A stretch of DNA of 64,000 nt from UBA4417 sp031550085 (GCA_031550085.1 JAVBOY010000009.1:62001-126000); one strand, 5' to 3'. Numbered from the stretch's first letter, positions 17,008 through 26,803 are shown. Made by a program: numbers and translations. Notes: a model not told the origin generated them from the letters alone.

Positions 17008-17138
17008 AAAAAAATCTTTTTGCTTGAAAAACAACTGCTTACTATTCGGAATAAAAATTTTTTGCCGCTGCTTGTAACTTTTATTTACCTGATCCCGTCA
17101 TTTTGGAAATGAAAAATTAATCACTAAAAGATACCGCC

Positions 17139-18914
17139 ATGAAAAATTTTGCCACACTCTTCAAACAGTTCATACTGATCGCCCTTTTATTTCCATTTAT
17201 CGCTACGGCACAAACAGGAAGTGTTGTTACACAATCGTTCCAACTCAATAATTTCGAGGAACTTTCGGTGAGAAGCGCTATTCATGTTTCTTTGACGCAA
17301 GGAAACGAAAACAGCCTGACAGTAGAAGGCCCGGCCGATTTGGTATCCTTGTTGGAATACAAAGTTTCGAATAACAAGTTGACACTTTCGTTAAAAGAAA
17401 ATGAAAAAAACAAGAAAGGGACGGGCAATGAAACCGTTAAAGTAACTCTTACCTTTAAGGAATTAACCGCGATCCGGGCAGAAGGCGCCGCCCTTGTAAA
17501 TACGGTCGGTGAAATCAACGGGAGTTCCTTGGATTTGGTTGCTTCGGGAGCTTCCAATGCCACCCTGAAGTTTAAAGGGCAGGATTTCTCTGCCGATTTA
17601 AGCGGCGCTTCCCTTTCCAAATTGGATTTAAATTGCAATACGGCCGAAGTGGTTGTTTCGGGCGCTTCCAATACAACGTTATCGGGAACCGCAAGCACGT
17701 TCAATTTAAAAGAGTCGGGCGCTTCGACGGTAAAAGCCTTTAGCTTGATTACCGACCGGACCGACGCCTTGTTATCGGGCGCTTCTTCGGCATCGGTATT
17801 GGCCCGCAAATCACTTCATGCGAAACTTTCGGGAGCCAGCCGCCTGTCGTTCTACGACAACGGGGAACGGAAACGCCTCAATGCACCGGCTGACCTGCAA
17901 TACACCTTTTCGGGCATGGATAACATCGGCCAGGTTATTGTGGAAGACGAAACCATGCAAGAGTTCAATGAATCGATAAAAGAAGCGAGCCGGGCCAGCC
18001 AGGAAGCCGTGCGTGAAGCGCAGGAAGCACAACAGGAAGCCATGCGCGAAGTTCAGAAAGCCCAACGTGAAGTTCAGAAAGCTCAACGCGACGTGATGCG
18101 TGAAGCGCAAGAAGCGCAACGGGAGGCCATGCAAGCCCAACGCGAAGCGATGGAAGAAAACCGCAGGGCTATGAGAGAAATATGGGGTGATAGTGTTGCA
18201 CGGATCGGTTCCTACGAAATCATTATCAACGATGAGGATGTAAAAGTAAAACAAAATAAATCCCGCAAAACCCAACGCTTCAAAGGACATTGGGACGGCA
18301 TTGAACTGGGTGTGAACGGTTATTTAAATTCGGACGGGAAGATGGATCTTCCGGAAGGATATGAAGCCATGGAATTGGATTATGCCAAATCGATTGTTTT
18401 TAACCTCAATCTTTTTGAATTAAGCCAAAAAATAGTCACCAACCATTTCGGAGTTGTGAGCGGTTTGGGCCTGAGCTGGCACAACTACCGTTTCGACCAA
18501 AAAACCCGTTTGACGGAAGACAACGGAATCTTAACGGCTTATTTCGACAACAATCCGGCGATTAACTATGATAAAAGCAAATTGATGGTACTGAATCTTA
18601 CACTTCCGGTTTTATTGGAGTATCAAACAAACCCAAACAACGATAACTCATTTCATATGGCGGCCGGAGTGATCGGCAACCTGAAACTAGGCTCACACGC
18701 CAAATACAAATTTTCGGAAAACGGCACGCAAAAACAAAAAGCACGCGACGACTTTTATCTGAATCCTTTTTCGTGTGATGCAACCGTACGGGTGGGTTGG
18801 AATTTTTTAAACCTGTTTGCCAATTATGCGTTGACACCGATGTTCCAAAATAACAAAGGCCCCAAACTTTATCCGTTTTCTGTGGGAATTTCTCTTGACT
18901 GGAATTTATGGTAA
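17139..18914 (+). CDS. GIN-domain (DUF2807) protein with coiled coil and C-terminal beta-barrel-like domain
   Basis: 591 residues. Signal peptide (about 1-25, ending IATAQ) followed by a GIN/DUF2807 head domain (about 30-240) with at least six SGAS turns spaced along a predicted beta-helix (for example SGASNAT, SGASLSK, SGASSAS). Then comes a charged Ala/Gln/Glu/Arg-rich coiled coil (about 272-348, repeats of REAQEAQREA) and a C-terminal domain of about 205 residues with alternating aromatic strands and the ending YPFSVGISLDWNLW, an aromatic C-terminus expected for an outer-membrane beta-barrel. The likely place is the outer membrane with the GIN domain exposed or periplasmic; function is unknown, adhesion is only suggested by the family name. 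It is the first of two paralogous genes; the second lacks the coiled coil. Confidence 0.8.
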   Translation: MKNFATLFKQFILIALLFPFIATAQTGSVVTQSFQLNNFEELSVRSAIHVSLTQGNENSLTVEGPADLVSLLEYKVSNNKLTLSLKENEKNKKGTGNETVKVTLTFKELTAIRAEGAALVNTVGEINGSSLDLVASGASNATLKFKGQDFSADLSGASLSKLDLNCNTAEVVVSGASNTTLSGTASTFNLKESGASTVKAFSLITDRTDALLSGASSASVLARKSLHAKLSGASRLSFYDNGERKRLNAPADLQYTFSGMDNIGQVIVEDETMQEFNESIKEASRASQEAVREAQEAQQEAMREVQKAQREVQKAQRDVMREAQEAQREAMQAQREAMEENRRAMREIWGDSVARIGSYEIIINDEDVKVKQNKSRKTQRFKGHWDGIELGVNGYLNSDGKMDLPEGYEAMELDYAKSIVFNLNLFELSQKIVTNHFGVVSGLGLSWHNYRFDQKTRLTEDNGILTAYFDNNPAINYDKSKLMVLNLTLPVLLEYQTNPNNDNSFHMAAGVIGNLKLGSHAKYKFSENGTQKQKARDDFYLNPFSCDATVRVGWNFLNLFANYALTPMFQNNKGPKLYPFSVGISLDWNLW

Positions 18915-18967
18915 AACAACCGTTTTACTGCAATAAATACAATCTGATGATAAAAAAATATAGAACC

Positions 18968-20581
18968 ATGAAACGCATCAATAGAACCCCCGTTTTAATC
19001 GCCTTTTTTGTCTTGCTGTCGCCTTTTTGCCTGCTTGCACAATCCAATCCGGAAAGCGTAACCATGACAAATCCGCTTGCCGGTTTCACAAGGCTGTCGG
19101 TTTCCAGCGCATTAAATGTAAACTTGATCCAAGGGAATGAAAATCAAATTACCATAACGGCCCCGCAGGGCTTCGGTGATTTTGTAAAATATGAAATTGC
19201 AGATCAATGTTTGGTGCTATCCCTTCGAAAAGCCAATGATCCGTCCGAAGGAAGCACAAAAAACAAAAAGAACATCAATGCTCAATTGTCGAAAATTAAG
19301 ATCGACCTTGTTTTTAAGGAATTAAATGAGGTTACGGCAAAGTCGGCTTCCGAGATCAAAAGTAAAAATGTAATTCAAACCGATGATTTTACGTTGAATT
19401 TATCCGGGGCCTCCAATGCAAACCTGCAAATCAAGGGAAATTCCTTTATAGGGAAATGCATCGGCGCTTCCAATTGCAAAGCCGATTTGGATGTTACCCA
19501 TGTGAATATTCTTTCCAGCGCCGCTTCCGATGTGATTTTATCCGGGAAAACGGAAACCTTTGAATTCAGGGCCAGCGGCGCTTCCGACGTAAAAGCATCC
19601 AGGTTGGTCAGCGATCATGTCGAAGCCGTTCTTGCCGGCGCTTCCGATGCCTCGGTATTGGCACGCCAATCGTTGAAAGCAAAACTTTCGGGTGCAAGCG
19701 ATTTATCCTTTTACGACAACGGGAAAACCAAAAAAATATCGGCCACGGGTGATTACCAATTCTTCTTTTCGGGAATGGATGATGTGCAAGGAGCCGTCAT
19801 CGAAGACGATTCGCTGGGGGAAGAAATTTTGACGCACAACAATGATTCTACGGTTCTAAAATTCGGAAGCAGCGAGATCTATGTAGGTGAAGATGGCCGT
19901 CTGGATTTTCGTGTGGTCAAGAAAGACAAACAGCAGCGGTTTAAAGGCCATTGGCGCGGAATCGACTTGGGTGTCAACGGATACCTGACGCCCGACGGCA
20001 ACAGCGATTTTCCGGCCGGCTATGAAGGCCTGGACTTGAATTATGCCAAATCGATCGTATTCAACCTCAACTTTGCTGAGTTGGACCAGAAAATCGGTTC
20101 TCCTCATTTCGGAGTGGTTAGCGGTTTGGGTTTGAGCTGGCACAATTACCGCTTCAGCGATGAAAGCATTCGCCTGGGCAGCGATAACGGATTTGTCCTG
20201 TACAAGGATACAACCAATGCCGACTTTATCAAAAGCAAGCTGATGGTTTTGAATTTGACGGTTCCGCTTTTGCTGGAATACCAAACGAATAGCGGCGTAA
20301 AAACATCCAGTTTCCATATAACCGCAGGGGTGATCGGCAATTTGAACATCGGCGCCCATGCAAAATACAAATACAACAACGGTTCCAATCAGAAAGACAA
20401 GGCGTTCGGAAATTTTTACCTCAATCCGTTTTCGTGCGACGCCACCGTCCGTATCGGGTGGAGTTACCTGAACATTTTCGGGACCTATGCCTTGACCCCC
20501 ATGTTCCGCAGCGACAAAGGGCCTGAATTATATCCTTTTTCCGTAGGGATTACTTTAGGTGGGTGGAGTGGTAGAAGATAA
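18968..20581 (+). CDS. GIN-domain (DUF2807) protein with beta-barrel-like domain, paralogue
   Basis: 537 residues from the ATG at 18968 (MKRINRTPVLIAFFVLLSPF), which gives a proper signal peptide ending LLAQ. The open frame extends back to a GTG at 18908 inside the preceding gene, but that start would bury the signal peptide. The GIN domain (about 30-265) shows the same SGAS/GASD turns, and the last 200 residues match the preceding protein closely (GVNGYL, LNYAKSIVFNLNF, FGVVSGLGLSWHNYRF, FYLNPFSCDATVRIGW). The 77-residue coiled coil is replaced by a short linker. The 53-bp gap after the first gene and the absence of a visible promoter suggest one operon made by tandem duplication. Confidence 0.82.
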   Translation: MKRINRTPVLIAFFVLLSPFCLLAQSNPESVTMTNPLAGFTRLSVSSALNVNLIQGNENQITITAPQGFGDFVKYEIADQCLVLSLRKANDPSEGSTKNKKNINAQLSKIKIDLVFKELNEVTAKSASEIKSKNVIQTDDFTLNLSGASNANLQIKGNSFIGKCIGASNCKADLDVTHVNILSSAASDVILSGKTETFEFRASGASDVKASRLVSDHVEAVLAGASDASVLARQSLKAKLSGASDLSFYDNGKTKKISATGDYQFFFSGMDDVQGAVIEDDSLGEEILTHNNDSTVLKFGSSEIYVGEDGRLDFRVVKKDKQQRFKGHWRGIDLGVNGYLTPDGNSDFPAGYEGLDLNYAKSIVFNLNFAELDQKIGSPHFGVVSGLGLSWHNYRFSDESIRLGSDNGFVLYKDTTNADFIKSKLMVLNLTVPLLLEYQTNSGVKTSSFHITAGVIGNLNIGAHAKYKYNNGSNQKDKAFGNFYLNPFSCDATVRIGWSYLNIFGTYALTPMFRSDKGPELYPFSVGITLGGWSGRR

Positions 20582-20588
20582 TTGTTTC

Positions 20589-20611
20589 ATCACAGTTTTG
20601 TGATTTTTTTG
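20589..20611 (+). terminator. Intrinsic terminator after the GIN-domain pair
   Basis: ATCACA/TGTGAT hairpin with loop GTTT followed by a run of T, starting eight bases after the stop codon. Confidence 0.8.
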
Positions 20612-20618
20612 GTGGAGG

Positions 20619-20648
20619 CGCCCCGGGAGCGGGGCGTTCTCTTTTTTA
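20619..20648 (+). terminator. Second, GC-rich terminator hairpin
   Basis: CGCCCCG/CGGGGCG (20619-20625 and 20630-20636, loop GGAG) followed by TTCTCTTTTTT. With the hairpin at 20589 it forms a tandem terminator before the pruA promoter. Confidence 0.75.
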
Positions 20649-20706
20649 CCCCAAAAACAAAGCCGGGCATTTCCCAAAAGATTTGGAAATCTCATTTAAA
20701 ATCATT

Positions 20707-20714
20707 TAATTTTG
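20707..20714 (+). promoter_or_regulatory. Promoter -7 element TAATTTTG of pruA
   Basis: Exact TAnnTTTG match 61 bp upstream of the ATG at 20776 and downstream of two terminators. Confidence 0.7.
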
Positions 20715-20775
20715 CCTTTTATTCCCCATTCATTTGCAAGAAATATAAACCATCAAAAAATAATATTTATTACAC

Positions 20776-22407
20776 ATGAACAATTCGCTTTTTTCATTCC
20801 CTTATCCGGCCAATGAGCCGATCAAATCGTATGCGCCCGGTTCGGCCGAGCGTAAGGAGCTTCAAGCCGAACTCGACCGCTTGATGTCGCAACAAATGGA
20901 TATTCCGCTGATCATTGGCGGGAAAGAAGTTCGTACCGGCAATACCGGAAAAGTAGTCTGCCCCCACAACCATTCGCATGTGCTGGCTACCTACCACAAA
21001 GCCGGCGAAAACGAAGTCAAAATGGCTATCGAAGCAGCCTTGAAGGCTAAGAAAGAATGGGAAAGCTTTTCGTGGGTGGAACGTGCTTCCATTACACTGA
21101 AAGCAGCCGAATTGATTGCAAAAAAATACCGCGCTTTGATAAATGCTTCTACCATGCTGGGACAAGGCAAGAGCGCCTTCCAGGCTGAAATTGATTCGGC
21201 CTGCGAAGCCATCGACTTTTTGCGTTTCAACGCCTATTTTGCCAGTGAAATTTACAAACAACATCCCCATAGCGAACCGGGCGTGATTAACCGTTTGGAA
21301 TACCGTCCGCTGGAAGGATTTATTTTTGCCGTAACGCCGTTTAACTTTACCGCCATTGCTTCCAACTTAAACATGACGCCCGCTTTGATGGGTAATGTAA
21401 CCCTTTGGAAACCGGCTACGACGTCCATTTACTCCAATTACTTCCTAATGCAAATTTTCAAGGAAGCCGGTTTGCCTGATGGCGTCATCAACTTTATTCC
21501 GGGTTCGGGGCGCACCATTGGCGATGTGGTATTTGCCGATCCGAATTTTGCCGGATTGCATTTCACCGGTTCGAATGCAACATTCAATTCGTTGTGGCAA
21601 TCGAGCGCCAACAATTTGGCGAAGTACCGTTCGTATCCGCGCATTGTGGGGGAAACCGGCGGAAAAGACTTTGTGATTGCACACAAATCGGCCGATATCG
21701 ACGTGTTGGCTGTGGCTTTGGTTCGCGGATCGTTTGAATACCAGGGACAAAAATGTTCGGCTGCTTCGCGGGCGTACATTCCGTCGAATTTGTGGGAACC
21801 CCTCAAACAACGTATGGGCACCATGTTAAGTGAAATCAAGCAAGGCGATCCGCGCGATTTTACCAATTTTGTGAATGCGGTGATTGACGAAGCTTCGTTC
21901 GATAACATCATGGCGTACATCGGAAAAGCAAAAGCATCCAGCGAAGCCGAAATCGTATTCGGCGGCGAAGGCGACAAATCGAAAGGCTATTTTGTAAAAC
22001 CGACCGTTATCAAAACGACCAACCCGCACTTTGTGACGATGGAAGAAGAAATCTTCGGCCCGGTTTTGACGCTTTATGTATATCCTGAAAACGAATGGGA
22101 AGAAGCATTGCGTTTGGTGGATACCACATCGCCTTACGCATTGACCGGAGCCATTTTGTCGCAGGACCGCTATGCATTGACCCAGGCAGCTTCTATTTTG
22201 AAGTATGCGGCCGGAAACTTGTATTTCAACGACAAACCGACCGGAGCGGTCGTAGGCCAACAACCGTTTGGCGGTTCACGCGCCAGCGGAACCAACGACA
22301 AGGCCGGAAGCCACCTGAATTTGTTGCGTTGGGTAAATCCCCGCACCATCAAGGAAACCTTGGTTCCGCCCACCGACTACAAATATCCGTTCTTGCAAAA
22401 AGACTAA
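20776..22407 (+). CDS. pruA: L-glutamate gamma-semialdehyde (1-pyrroline-5-carboxylate) dehydrogenase
   Basis: 543 residues, the standard length of the stand-alone bacterial P5C dehydrogenase. It oxidises glutamate semialdehyde to glutamate with NAD+, the last step of proline and ornithine breakdown. The catalytic cysteine is in YQGQKCSAASRAY (about residue 326), the general-base glutamate in VGETGGKDF (about 293), and the nucleotide-binding turn in HFTGSNATFNSLW. The C-terminal PFGGSRASGTNDKAG is the P5CDH signature that separates it from other aldehyde dehydrogenases. Proline dehydrogenase is not next to it, so the pathway is split. It has its own promoter and terminator. Confidence 0.95.
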   Translation: MNNSLFSFPYPANEPIKSYAPGSAERKELQAELDRLMSQQMDIPLIIGGKEVRTGNTGKVVCPHNHSHVLATYHKAGENEVKMAIEAALKAKKEWESFSWVERASITLKAAELIAKKYRALINASTMLGQGKSAFQAEIDSACEAIDFLRFNAYFASEIYKQHPHSEPGVINRLEYRPLEGFIFAVTPFNFTAIASNLNMTPALMGNVTLWKPATTSIYSNYFLMQIFKEAGLPDGVINFIPGSGRTIGDVVFADPNFAGLHFTGSNATFNSLWQSSANNLAKYRSYPRIVGETGGKDFVIAHKSADIDVLAVALVRGSFEYQGQKCSAASRAYIPSNLWEPLKQRMGTMLSEIKQGDPRDFTNFVNAVIDEASFDNIMAYIGKAKASSEAEIVFGGEGDKSKGYFVKPTVIKTTNPHFVTMEEEIFGPVLTLYVYPENEWEEALRLVDTTSPYALTGAILSQDRYALTQAASILKYAAGNLYFNDKPTGAVVGQQPFGGSRASGTNDKAGSHLNLLRWVNPRTIKETLVPPTDYKYPFLQKD

Positions 22408-22443
22408 GCAATGAACCGATTGGTCGGGATAAAATAAGTACCG

Positions 22444-22482
22444 GAAAACGGGGCTGTTTGCGGACAGTTCCGTTTTCTTTTT
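22444..22482 (+). terminator. Intrinsic terminator after pruA
   Basis: GAAAACGG (22444-22451) pairs with CCGTTTTC (22470-22477), with an inner CTGT/ACAG pairing, followed by TTTTT. It lies just before the yraN start. Confidence 0.85.
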
Positions 22483-22497
22483 AATTCCAGACAAACC

Positions 22498-22860
22498 ATG
22501 GCACAACACAATGAACTCGGCAAATACGGAGAGGAGCTGGCAGCCCAGCATTTGTTGAAAAAGGGGTATCAAATTTTGCGCCGGAACTGGCATGCCGGCC
22601 ACGACGAAATCGACATCATTGCCAAGGACGGCGATTGGCTGGTTATTGTGGAGGTAAAAACACGCACGTCGGAATATGCGGGCGAGCCGGAAACTGCTGT
22701 TACCAAAACCAAGCAGAAATCACTGGTCCGTGCGGCCGAAGCGTTTATTCACGAAATCGACCATCCGGGCGAAACCCGTTTCGATGTGATCGGTATTTTG
22801 ATTGAAAAAGGCGAATACGAATTAAACCACATCGAGGATGCGTTTGTGCCGCGCATGTAA
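22498..22860 (+). CDS. YraN family (UPF0102) endonuclease-like protein
   Basis: 120 residues matching the UPF0102 pattern: GKYGEELAAQHLLKKGYQIL at the N-terminus, then the nuclease-fold core NWHAGHDEIDIIAKDG and VIVEVKTRT, i.e. the E-x-D-x(n)-ExK metal-binding residues of restriction-endonuclease-like folds. Members are widespread, and a role in DNA recombination or repair is assumed rather than shown. The gene sits directly after the pruA terminator; no promoter with the standard -7 box is seen between them, so partial readthrough is possible. It ends 12 bp from the convergent S46 peptidase gene. Confidence 0.9.
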   Translation: MAQHNELGKYGEELAAQHLLKKGYQILRRNWHAGHDEIDIIAKDGDWLVIVEVKTRTSEYAGEPETAVTKTKQKSLVRAAEAFIHEIDHPGETRFDVIGILIEKGEYELNHIEDAFVPRM

Positions 22861-22872
22861 GTACAAAGGAAA

Positions 22873-25014
22873 TTACTCGCTGATTTTCATTTCGTTTATC
22901 AAATAGCCTGCCCCGGCAAACTTGTCAATCACAAACAATACATAGCGGATATCCACACAAATGGTACGTTGCAGTGCTTCGTTAAACATGATGTCGCTGC
23001 TCAGCGCTTCGGAATTTCCGTCGAATGCCACACCGATCAATTCTCCCCGGGCATTCATTACGGCGCTCCCCGAATTTCCGCCCGTAATGTCGTTATCCGT
23101 CAGAAAACAAACATATAAAGTTCCGTCTTTTCCGTAACGGCCGTAGTCTTTGGCAGCATAAAGCTGCTTCAATTTCGCCGGAACGGCGAAATCTTCCTGT
23201 TGCGGATTGTCCTTTTCTAGTATGCCTTTCAAAGTAGTTTGCGAGGCATAGCTGACGGCATCGGTGGGCTTGTAGGATTTCACCTGCCCGTAGGTCAGCC
23301 GGAGGGTGCTGTTGGCATCGGGATAAAATTTGCGTTCGGGATACACGTTTTGCAAAGCTGCCATGTATAGCATTTGTGTCGAGTCGAACTTTTCCTGCCA
23401 GGCCACTTTGGAATATTGGGTTTCCATAAAAGTGATGATCAGGGAAATCGTCGCAATTGCAGCGGGATCTTTCTCCAATTTTTTCATGGACGGATTCCGT
23501 AAAAACTTTTCGTATTGCTCTTTGTTGGCGAAAATGGATTTGGAATACAGGCGGTCGACCCATTTTGCGACATCTCCCTTGTATTTTTTATCGATTTCGT
23601 CGAAAAATTCGGGCCGGAAATTTTCTTTGAAATTCTGATAATAAAGTTCCAACAACCGGGTCGTGATTTCTTTGTCAACGGATTCATCCTGGTTTTTATA
23701 TTCCTGCCTCATGGCTTCTCTTAGATCGTCGGAGGGGCTTCCGTCATCGGTGAACCCCAAAGAGCTGGCGTACCAGGCAGCCCGGAAAATTCTCGAACCG
23801 TCGAGCAAATTCATCAGGAAACGTTCGGCTTCGTCGACGCGGCTATCCATCTTAGATTTGTAAATCTTTTCGAATTCGGGAATAACCTGTTCATACAAGT
23901 TCCGGTTGAATGTCAGTTTTTTCAAACCGCTTTGAAATTTATCTTCTTCTTCCTGGCGGATTTGAATCACATTTAACCGGCGCAAGGCTTTGCTTTCCTC
24001 AATCGCTTTTTCTTGAAAATTAGCCAAATACGCATAACGCGAGGCATAGGCAATTTGCAGGGCTTTATCGGAAGCCATGTATTTTTTCAAAATGCCCATT
24101 TGGTCGGTGAACATCAGGCTGTCAATTGGATTCAGGCGTTCCAGTTTTTGCCGGATGCCGTACGAAGTTAAAAAACGGTCGGTCATTCCCGGATAACCCA
24201 TGATGAAGGCGAAATCATTTTCTTTAATTCCCGACAACGAAATGGGTAAAAAATATTCCGGTTTGTAAGGCTGGTTTTCTCCGGAATAATCGGCCGGTTT
24301 GTTTTCCGGATTGGCATAAATGCGTAAAAGGCAAAAATCGCCGGTATGCCTGGGCCAGCTCCAGTTGTCGGTTTCCCCGCCGAATTTGCCGATATTCGAA
24401 GGCGGTGCCCCGACCATGCGGATATCGGTAAAGGTTTCGTAAACAAACAAATAATATTCATTCCCGTTGAACATCGCTTCGATGGATGCTTCATAGCCTT
24501 CATTCCGGTCCTGGAAATCGGCCTGAATGCTGTCGATCGTTTGTTGCAACGCCAGGGGATAGTTTTCGCGCGAAACTTCGACAGGCACGCTGCTGAGAAT
24601 TAAGGACGTAACATCTTCCATTCTTTTTAAAAAGGAAACCGACTTCCCTTTCAGCGGCAATTCTTCTTCAAGGCGCATGGCCCAAAAACCGTTTGTCAAA
24701 TAATCCTTTTCGACGGAACTCTCCTCTGCAATGGCGTCGTACCCGCAGTGGTGGTTCGTAATCAGAAGCCCTTTTTCGGAAATGATGGAACCGCTACAAC
24801 CTCCATGATCCAACGCAACAATAGCATCCTTGATACAGGCCTGGTTGATGCTGTAGATTTGTTCGGCCGTCAGTTTGCAGCCCAAACGCTGCATATCGCC
24901 GATATTATACTTGTTAATCAGGATCGGCAGCCACATGCCCTCGTCGGCTTTTGCTTTCGGAAGCGCTGTGATCAATAAAAGTAGAAAAAAGATTGCCCGG
25001 TTTGAGAATTTCAT
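22873..25014 (-). CDS. S46 family dipeptidyl-peptidase, DPP7-like
   Basis: 713 residues, with a signal peptide (about 1-23) and the mature start DEGMWLP that is diagnostic of the family. The chymotrypsin-fold catalytic residues are visible: NHHCG at 87-91, WSWPRHTGDF for the aspartate, and S648 in GGNSGSAV. Eighteen residues after the serine is G666 (AFDGNSE); in characterised Porphyromonas enzymes glycine at this place gives DPP7 specificity (hydrophobic P1) and arginine gives DPP11 (Asp/Glu). It would release dipeptides in the periplasm, feeding peptide-based growth. nadE is 38 bp upstream on the same strand, so the two may be cotranscribed though unrelated in function. Confidence 0.93.
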   Translation of the reverse strand: MKFSNRAIFFLLLLITALPKAKADEGMWLPILINKYNIGDMQRLGCKLTAEQIYSINQACIKDAIVALDHGGCSGSIISEKGLLITNHHCGYDAIAEESSVEKDYLTNGFWAMRLEEELPLKGKSVSFLKRMEDVTSLILSSVPVEVSRENYPLALQQTIDSIQADFQDRNEGYEASIEAMFNGNEYYLFVYETFTDIRMVGAPPSNIGKFGGETDNWSWPRHTGDFCLLRIYANPENKPADYSGENQPYKPEYFLPISLSGIKENDFAFIMGYPGMTDRFLTSYGIRQKLERLNPIDSLMFTDQMGILKKYMASDKALQIAYASRYAYLANFQEKAIEESKALRRLNVIQIRQEEEDKFQSGLKKLTFNRNLYEQVIPEFEKIYKSKMDSRVDEAERFLMNLLDGSRIFRAAWYASSLGFTDDGSPSDDLREAMRQEYKNQDESVDKEITTRLLELYYQNFKENFRPEFFDEIDKKYKGDVAKWVDRLYSKSIFANKEQYEKFLRNPSMKKLEKDPAAIATISLIITFMETQYSKVAWQEKFDSTQMLYMAALQNVYPERKFYPDANSTLRLTYGQVKSYKPTDAVSYASQTTLKGILEKDNPQQEDFAVPAKLKQLYAAKDYGRYGKDGTLYVCFLTDNDITGGNSGSAVMNARGELIGVAFDGNSEALSSDIMFNEALQRTICVDIRYVLFVIDKFAGAGYLINEMKISE

Positions 25015-25052
25015 TGTCTGTCGTTTTTAATGATTGATTGCTTGGAGGGTTG

Positions 25053-26705
25053 TTACAAAGAATACTTGCTTGCAATGGGCATGTTGCGCCCTTTACCGAA
25101 TGCTTTGGGCGATACCCGCAAAATAGGCGCCGTTTGAAAGCGTTTCCATTCGTTGGCATTTACCAGGCGGATAACTTTTGAAACCATGTTTTCATCAAAT
25201 CCCATGGCGATGATTTCTGCGGAACCTTTGCAAAGTTCAAGATAGTTGAATAAAATTTTATCCAAAATTTCGTAGTCGGGCAATGAATCCGCATCCTTTT
25301 GATTGGGGCGGAGTTCGGCCGAAGGCGGTTTCGTAATACTGTTTTCCGGAATAATTTCTTTTTCACGGTTGATGTATTGCGCCAGTTCGTACACCTCGGT
25401 TTTGTATACATCGCCCAGCACGGCCAGCCCGCCGCACATATCCCCGTAAATGGTTCCGTATCCCACGGCAGTTTCGCTTTTGTTGGATGTATTCAAAAGG
25501 GTATACCCGAATTTATTTGCCAGCGCCATTAGCAACGTGCCGCGAATCCGGGCTTGCAAGTTTTCTTCGGCAAGGCCGAAAGGTAAATCGGCGAACAACG
25601 GTTTCAAAATAGTTCGCATCGATTCGTATCCCGGCGCAATGGGGAGAATATCATAAGCCACGCCCAAATTTTCAGCCAATTGCCGGGCGTCGGCAACGGA
25701 ATGTTCCGACGAAAACTCCGAAGGCAACAAAACAGCCCGGAGGTTTTCAGCTCCCAAAGCATGGCTGGCCAAAACCAACGTGATTGCCGAATCGATTCCT
25801 CCCGAAAGCCCCAAAATGGCCTTTTTTAAATTCAGTTTCCCGAAATAATCCCGGAGTCCGGTCACCAATGCATCGTGAATCAATGCCGGTTTTGGGGCAA
25901 TCGGAAATGTGGGAAGGTTTGAAGATTTGGACAGGGGAGGGGAGAGCAAATCGTCGGTTTCCAGAATTTGAAAATCTTCTTCGAATGATTTCAGGTTTAA
26001 CAGAATATTTCCGTTTTGTTGGATGGCTTTTGAATTCCCATCGAACAACAGATCCGTATTTCCTCCTACCTGATTTACATACACAATCGGTAACGCAAAC
26101 TCTTTGGCGTGGTTTTGCAATACATTCCGGCGCCTTTTTTCCTGATCGTAATCAAAAGGCGAAGCCGAAATATTGATCACCAGGTCGGGCTTTTGATAAG
26201 CCAATTCTTGCAACGGGTTTACTTCATACAGCGAGTACAGGCCCGATGTCCAGATATCTTCGCAGATCGTAAGCGCCAGTTTCAGCCCTTTGTAGCGGAT
26301 GATTTCAAAAGTTTTATCGGATTCGAAATAACGGTATTCGTCAAAGATATCGTAATTGGGTAAAAGCGTTTTATTCGCCTGGAAAACGATTCTTTTTCCG
26401 GTAAGTAATAAAGCCGAGTTGTATAAACGTTTGCCTTGCAAATGAGGATTGCGGGTAGGCGCTCCGACAATGGCCCCGATCTCTGTACATTCTGCTGCAA
26501 TTTGTCGCACCGCATGCTGGCATTCCTCGATAAAATGCGGATAGGTCAACAAATCGGCAGGCGGATAACCGCAAACACAAAGTTCGGGAAAAATAACCAA
26601 ATCGATTTTTTCCTTTTGGGCTCGATGGATTTGCTTGATGATTTTTTTCGTATTTCCGCGAATGTCGCCGACAACCGGATTGATTTGCGATAATGCGATT
26701 TTCAT
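25053..26705 (-). CDS. nadE: Glutamine-dependent NAD+ synthetase
   Basis: 550 residues with two domains. The N-terminal nitrilase-fold glutaminase (1-260) shows the Glu-Lys-Cys triad in IFPELCVCGYPP, the NKTLLPNYDIFDE region and LTICEDIW. The C-terminal synthetase domain has the P-loop ILGLSGGIDSAITLVLA and downstream NTSNKSETAVGYGT and GDMCGGLAVLGDVYKT, all typical of NadE. It amidates nicotinate adenine dinucleotide to NAD+ with glutamine-derived ammonia. The ATG at 26705 starts MKIALSQINPVVGDIRGN, the standard beginning of this class. A separate ammonia-dependent form would lack the first 260 residues. Confidence 0.95.
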   Translation of the reverse strand: MKIALSQINPVVGDIRGNTKKIIKQIHRAQKEKIDLVIFPELCVCGYPPADLLTYPHFIEECQHAVRQIAAECTEIGAIVGAPTRNPHLQGKRLYNSALLLTGKRIVFQANKTLLPNYDIFDEYRYFESDKTFEIIRYKGLKLALTICEDIWTSGLYSLYEVNPLQELAYQKPDLVINISASPFDYDQEKRRRNVLQNHAKEFALPIVYVNQVGGNTDLLFDGNSKAIQQNGNILLNLKSFEEDFQILETDDLLSPPLSKSSNLPTFPIAPKPALIHDALVTGLRDYFGKLNLKKAILGLSGGIDSAITLVLASHALGAENLRAVLLPSEFSSEHSVADARQLAENLGVAYDILPIAPGYESMRTILKPLFADLPFGLAEENLQARIRGTLLMALANKFGYTLLNTSNKSETAVGYGTIYGDMCGGLAVLGDVYKTEVYELAQYINREKEIIPENSITKPPSAELRPNQKDADSLPDYEILDKILFNYLELCKGSAEIIAMGFDENMVSKVIRLVNANEWKRFQTAPILRVSPKAFGKGRNMPIASKYSL

Positions 26706-26803
26706 AAAATCGGTATTAAAAGAAACTGTAAAAATAGGAAACCTGACGCTCTTTTACCCCGATTTTGGTAATATTGTGTAAAACGGCTGTGTTTTCACCG
26801 GTG

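Noticed and set aside
20582..20779. 65-codon frame after the second GIN gene
   Set aside because: It spans two terminator hairpins and the pruA promoter, so it is not coding.
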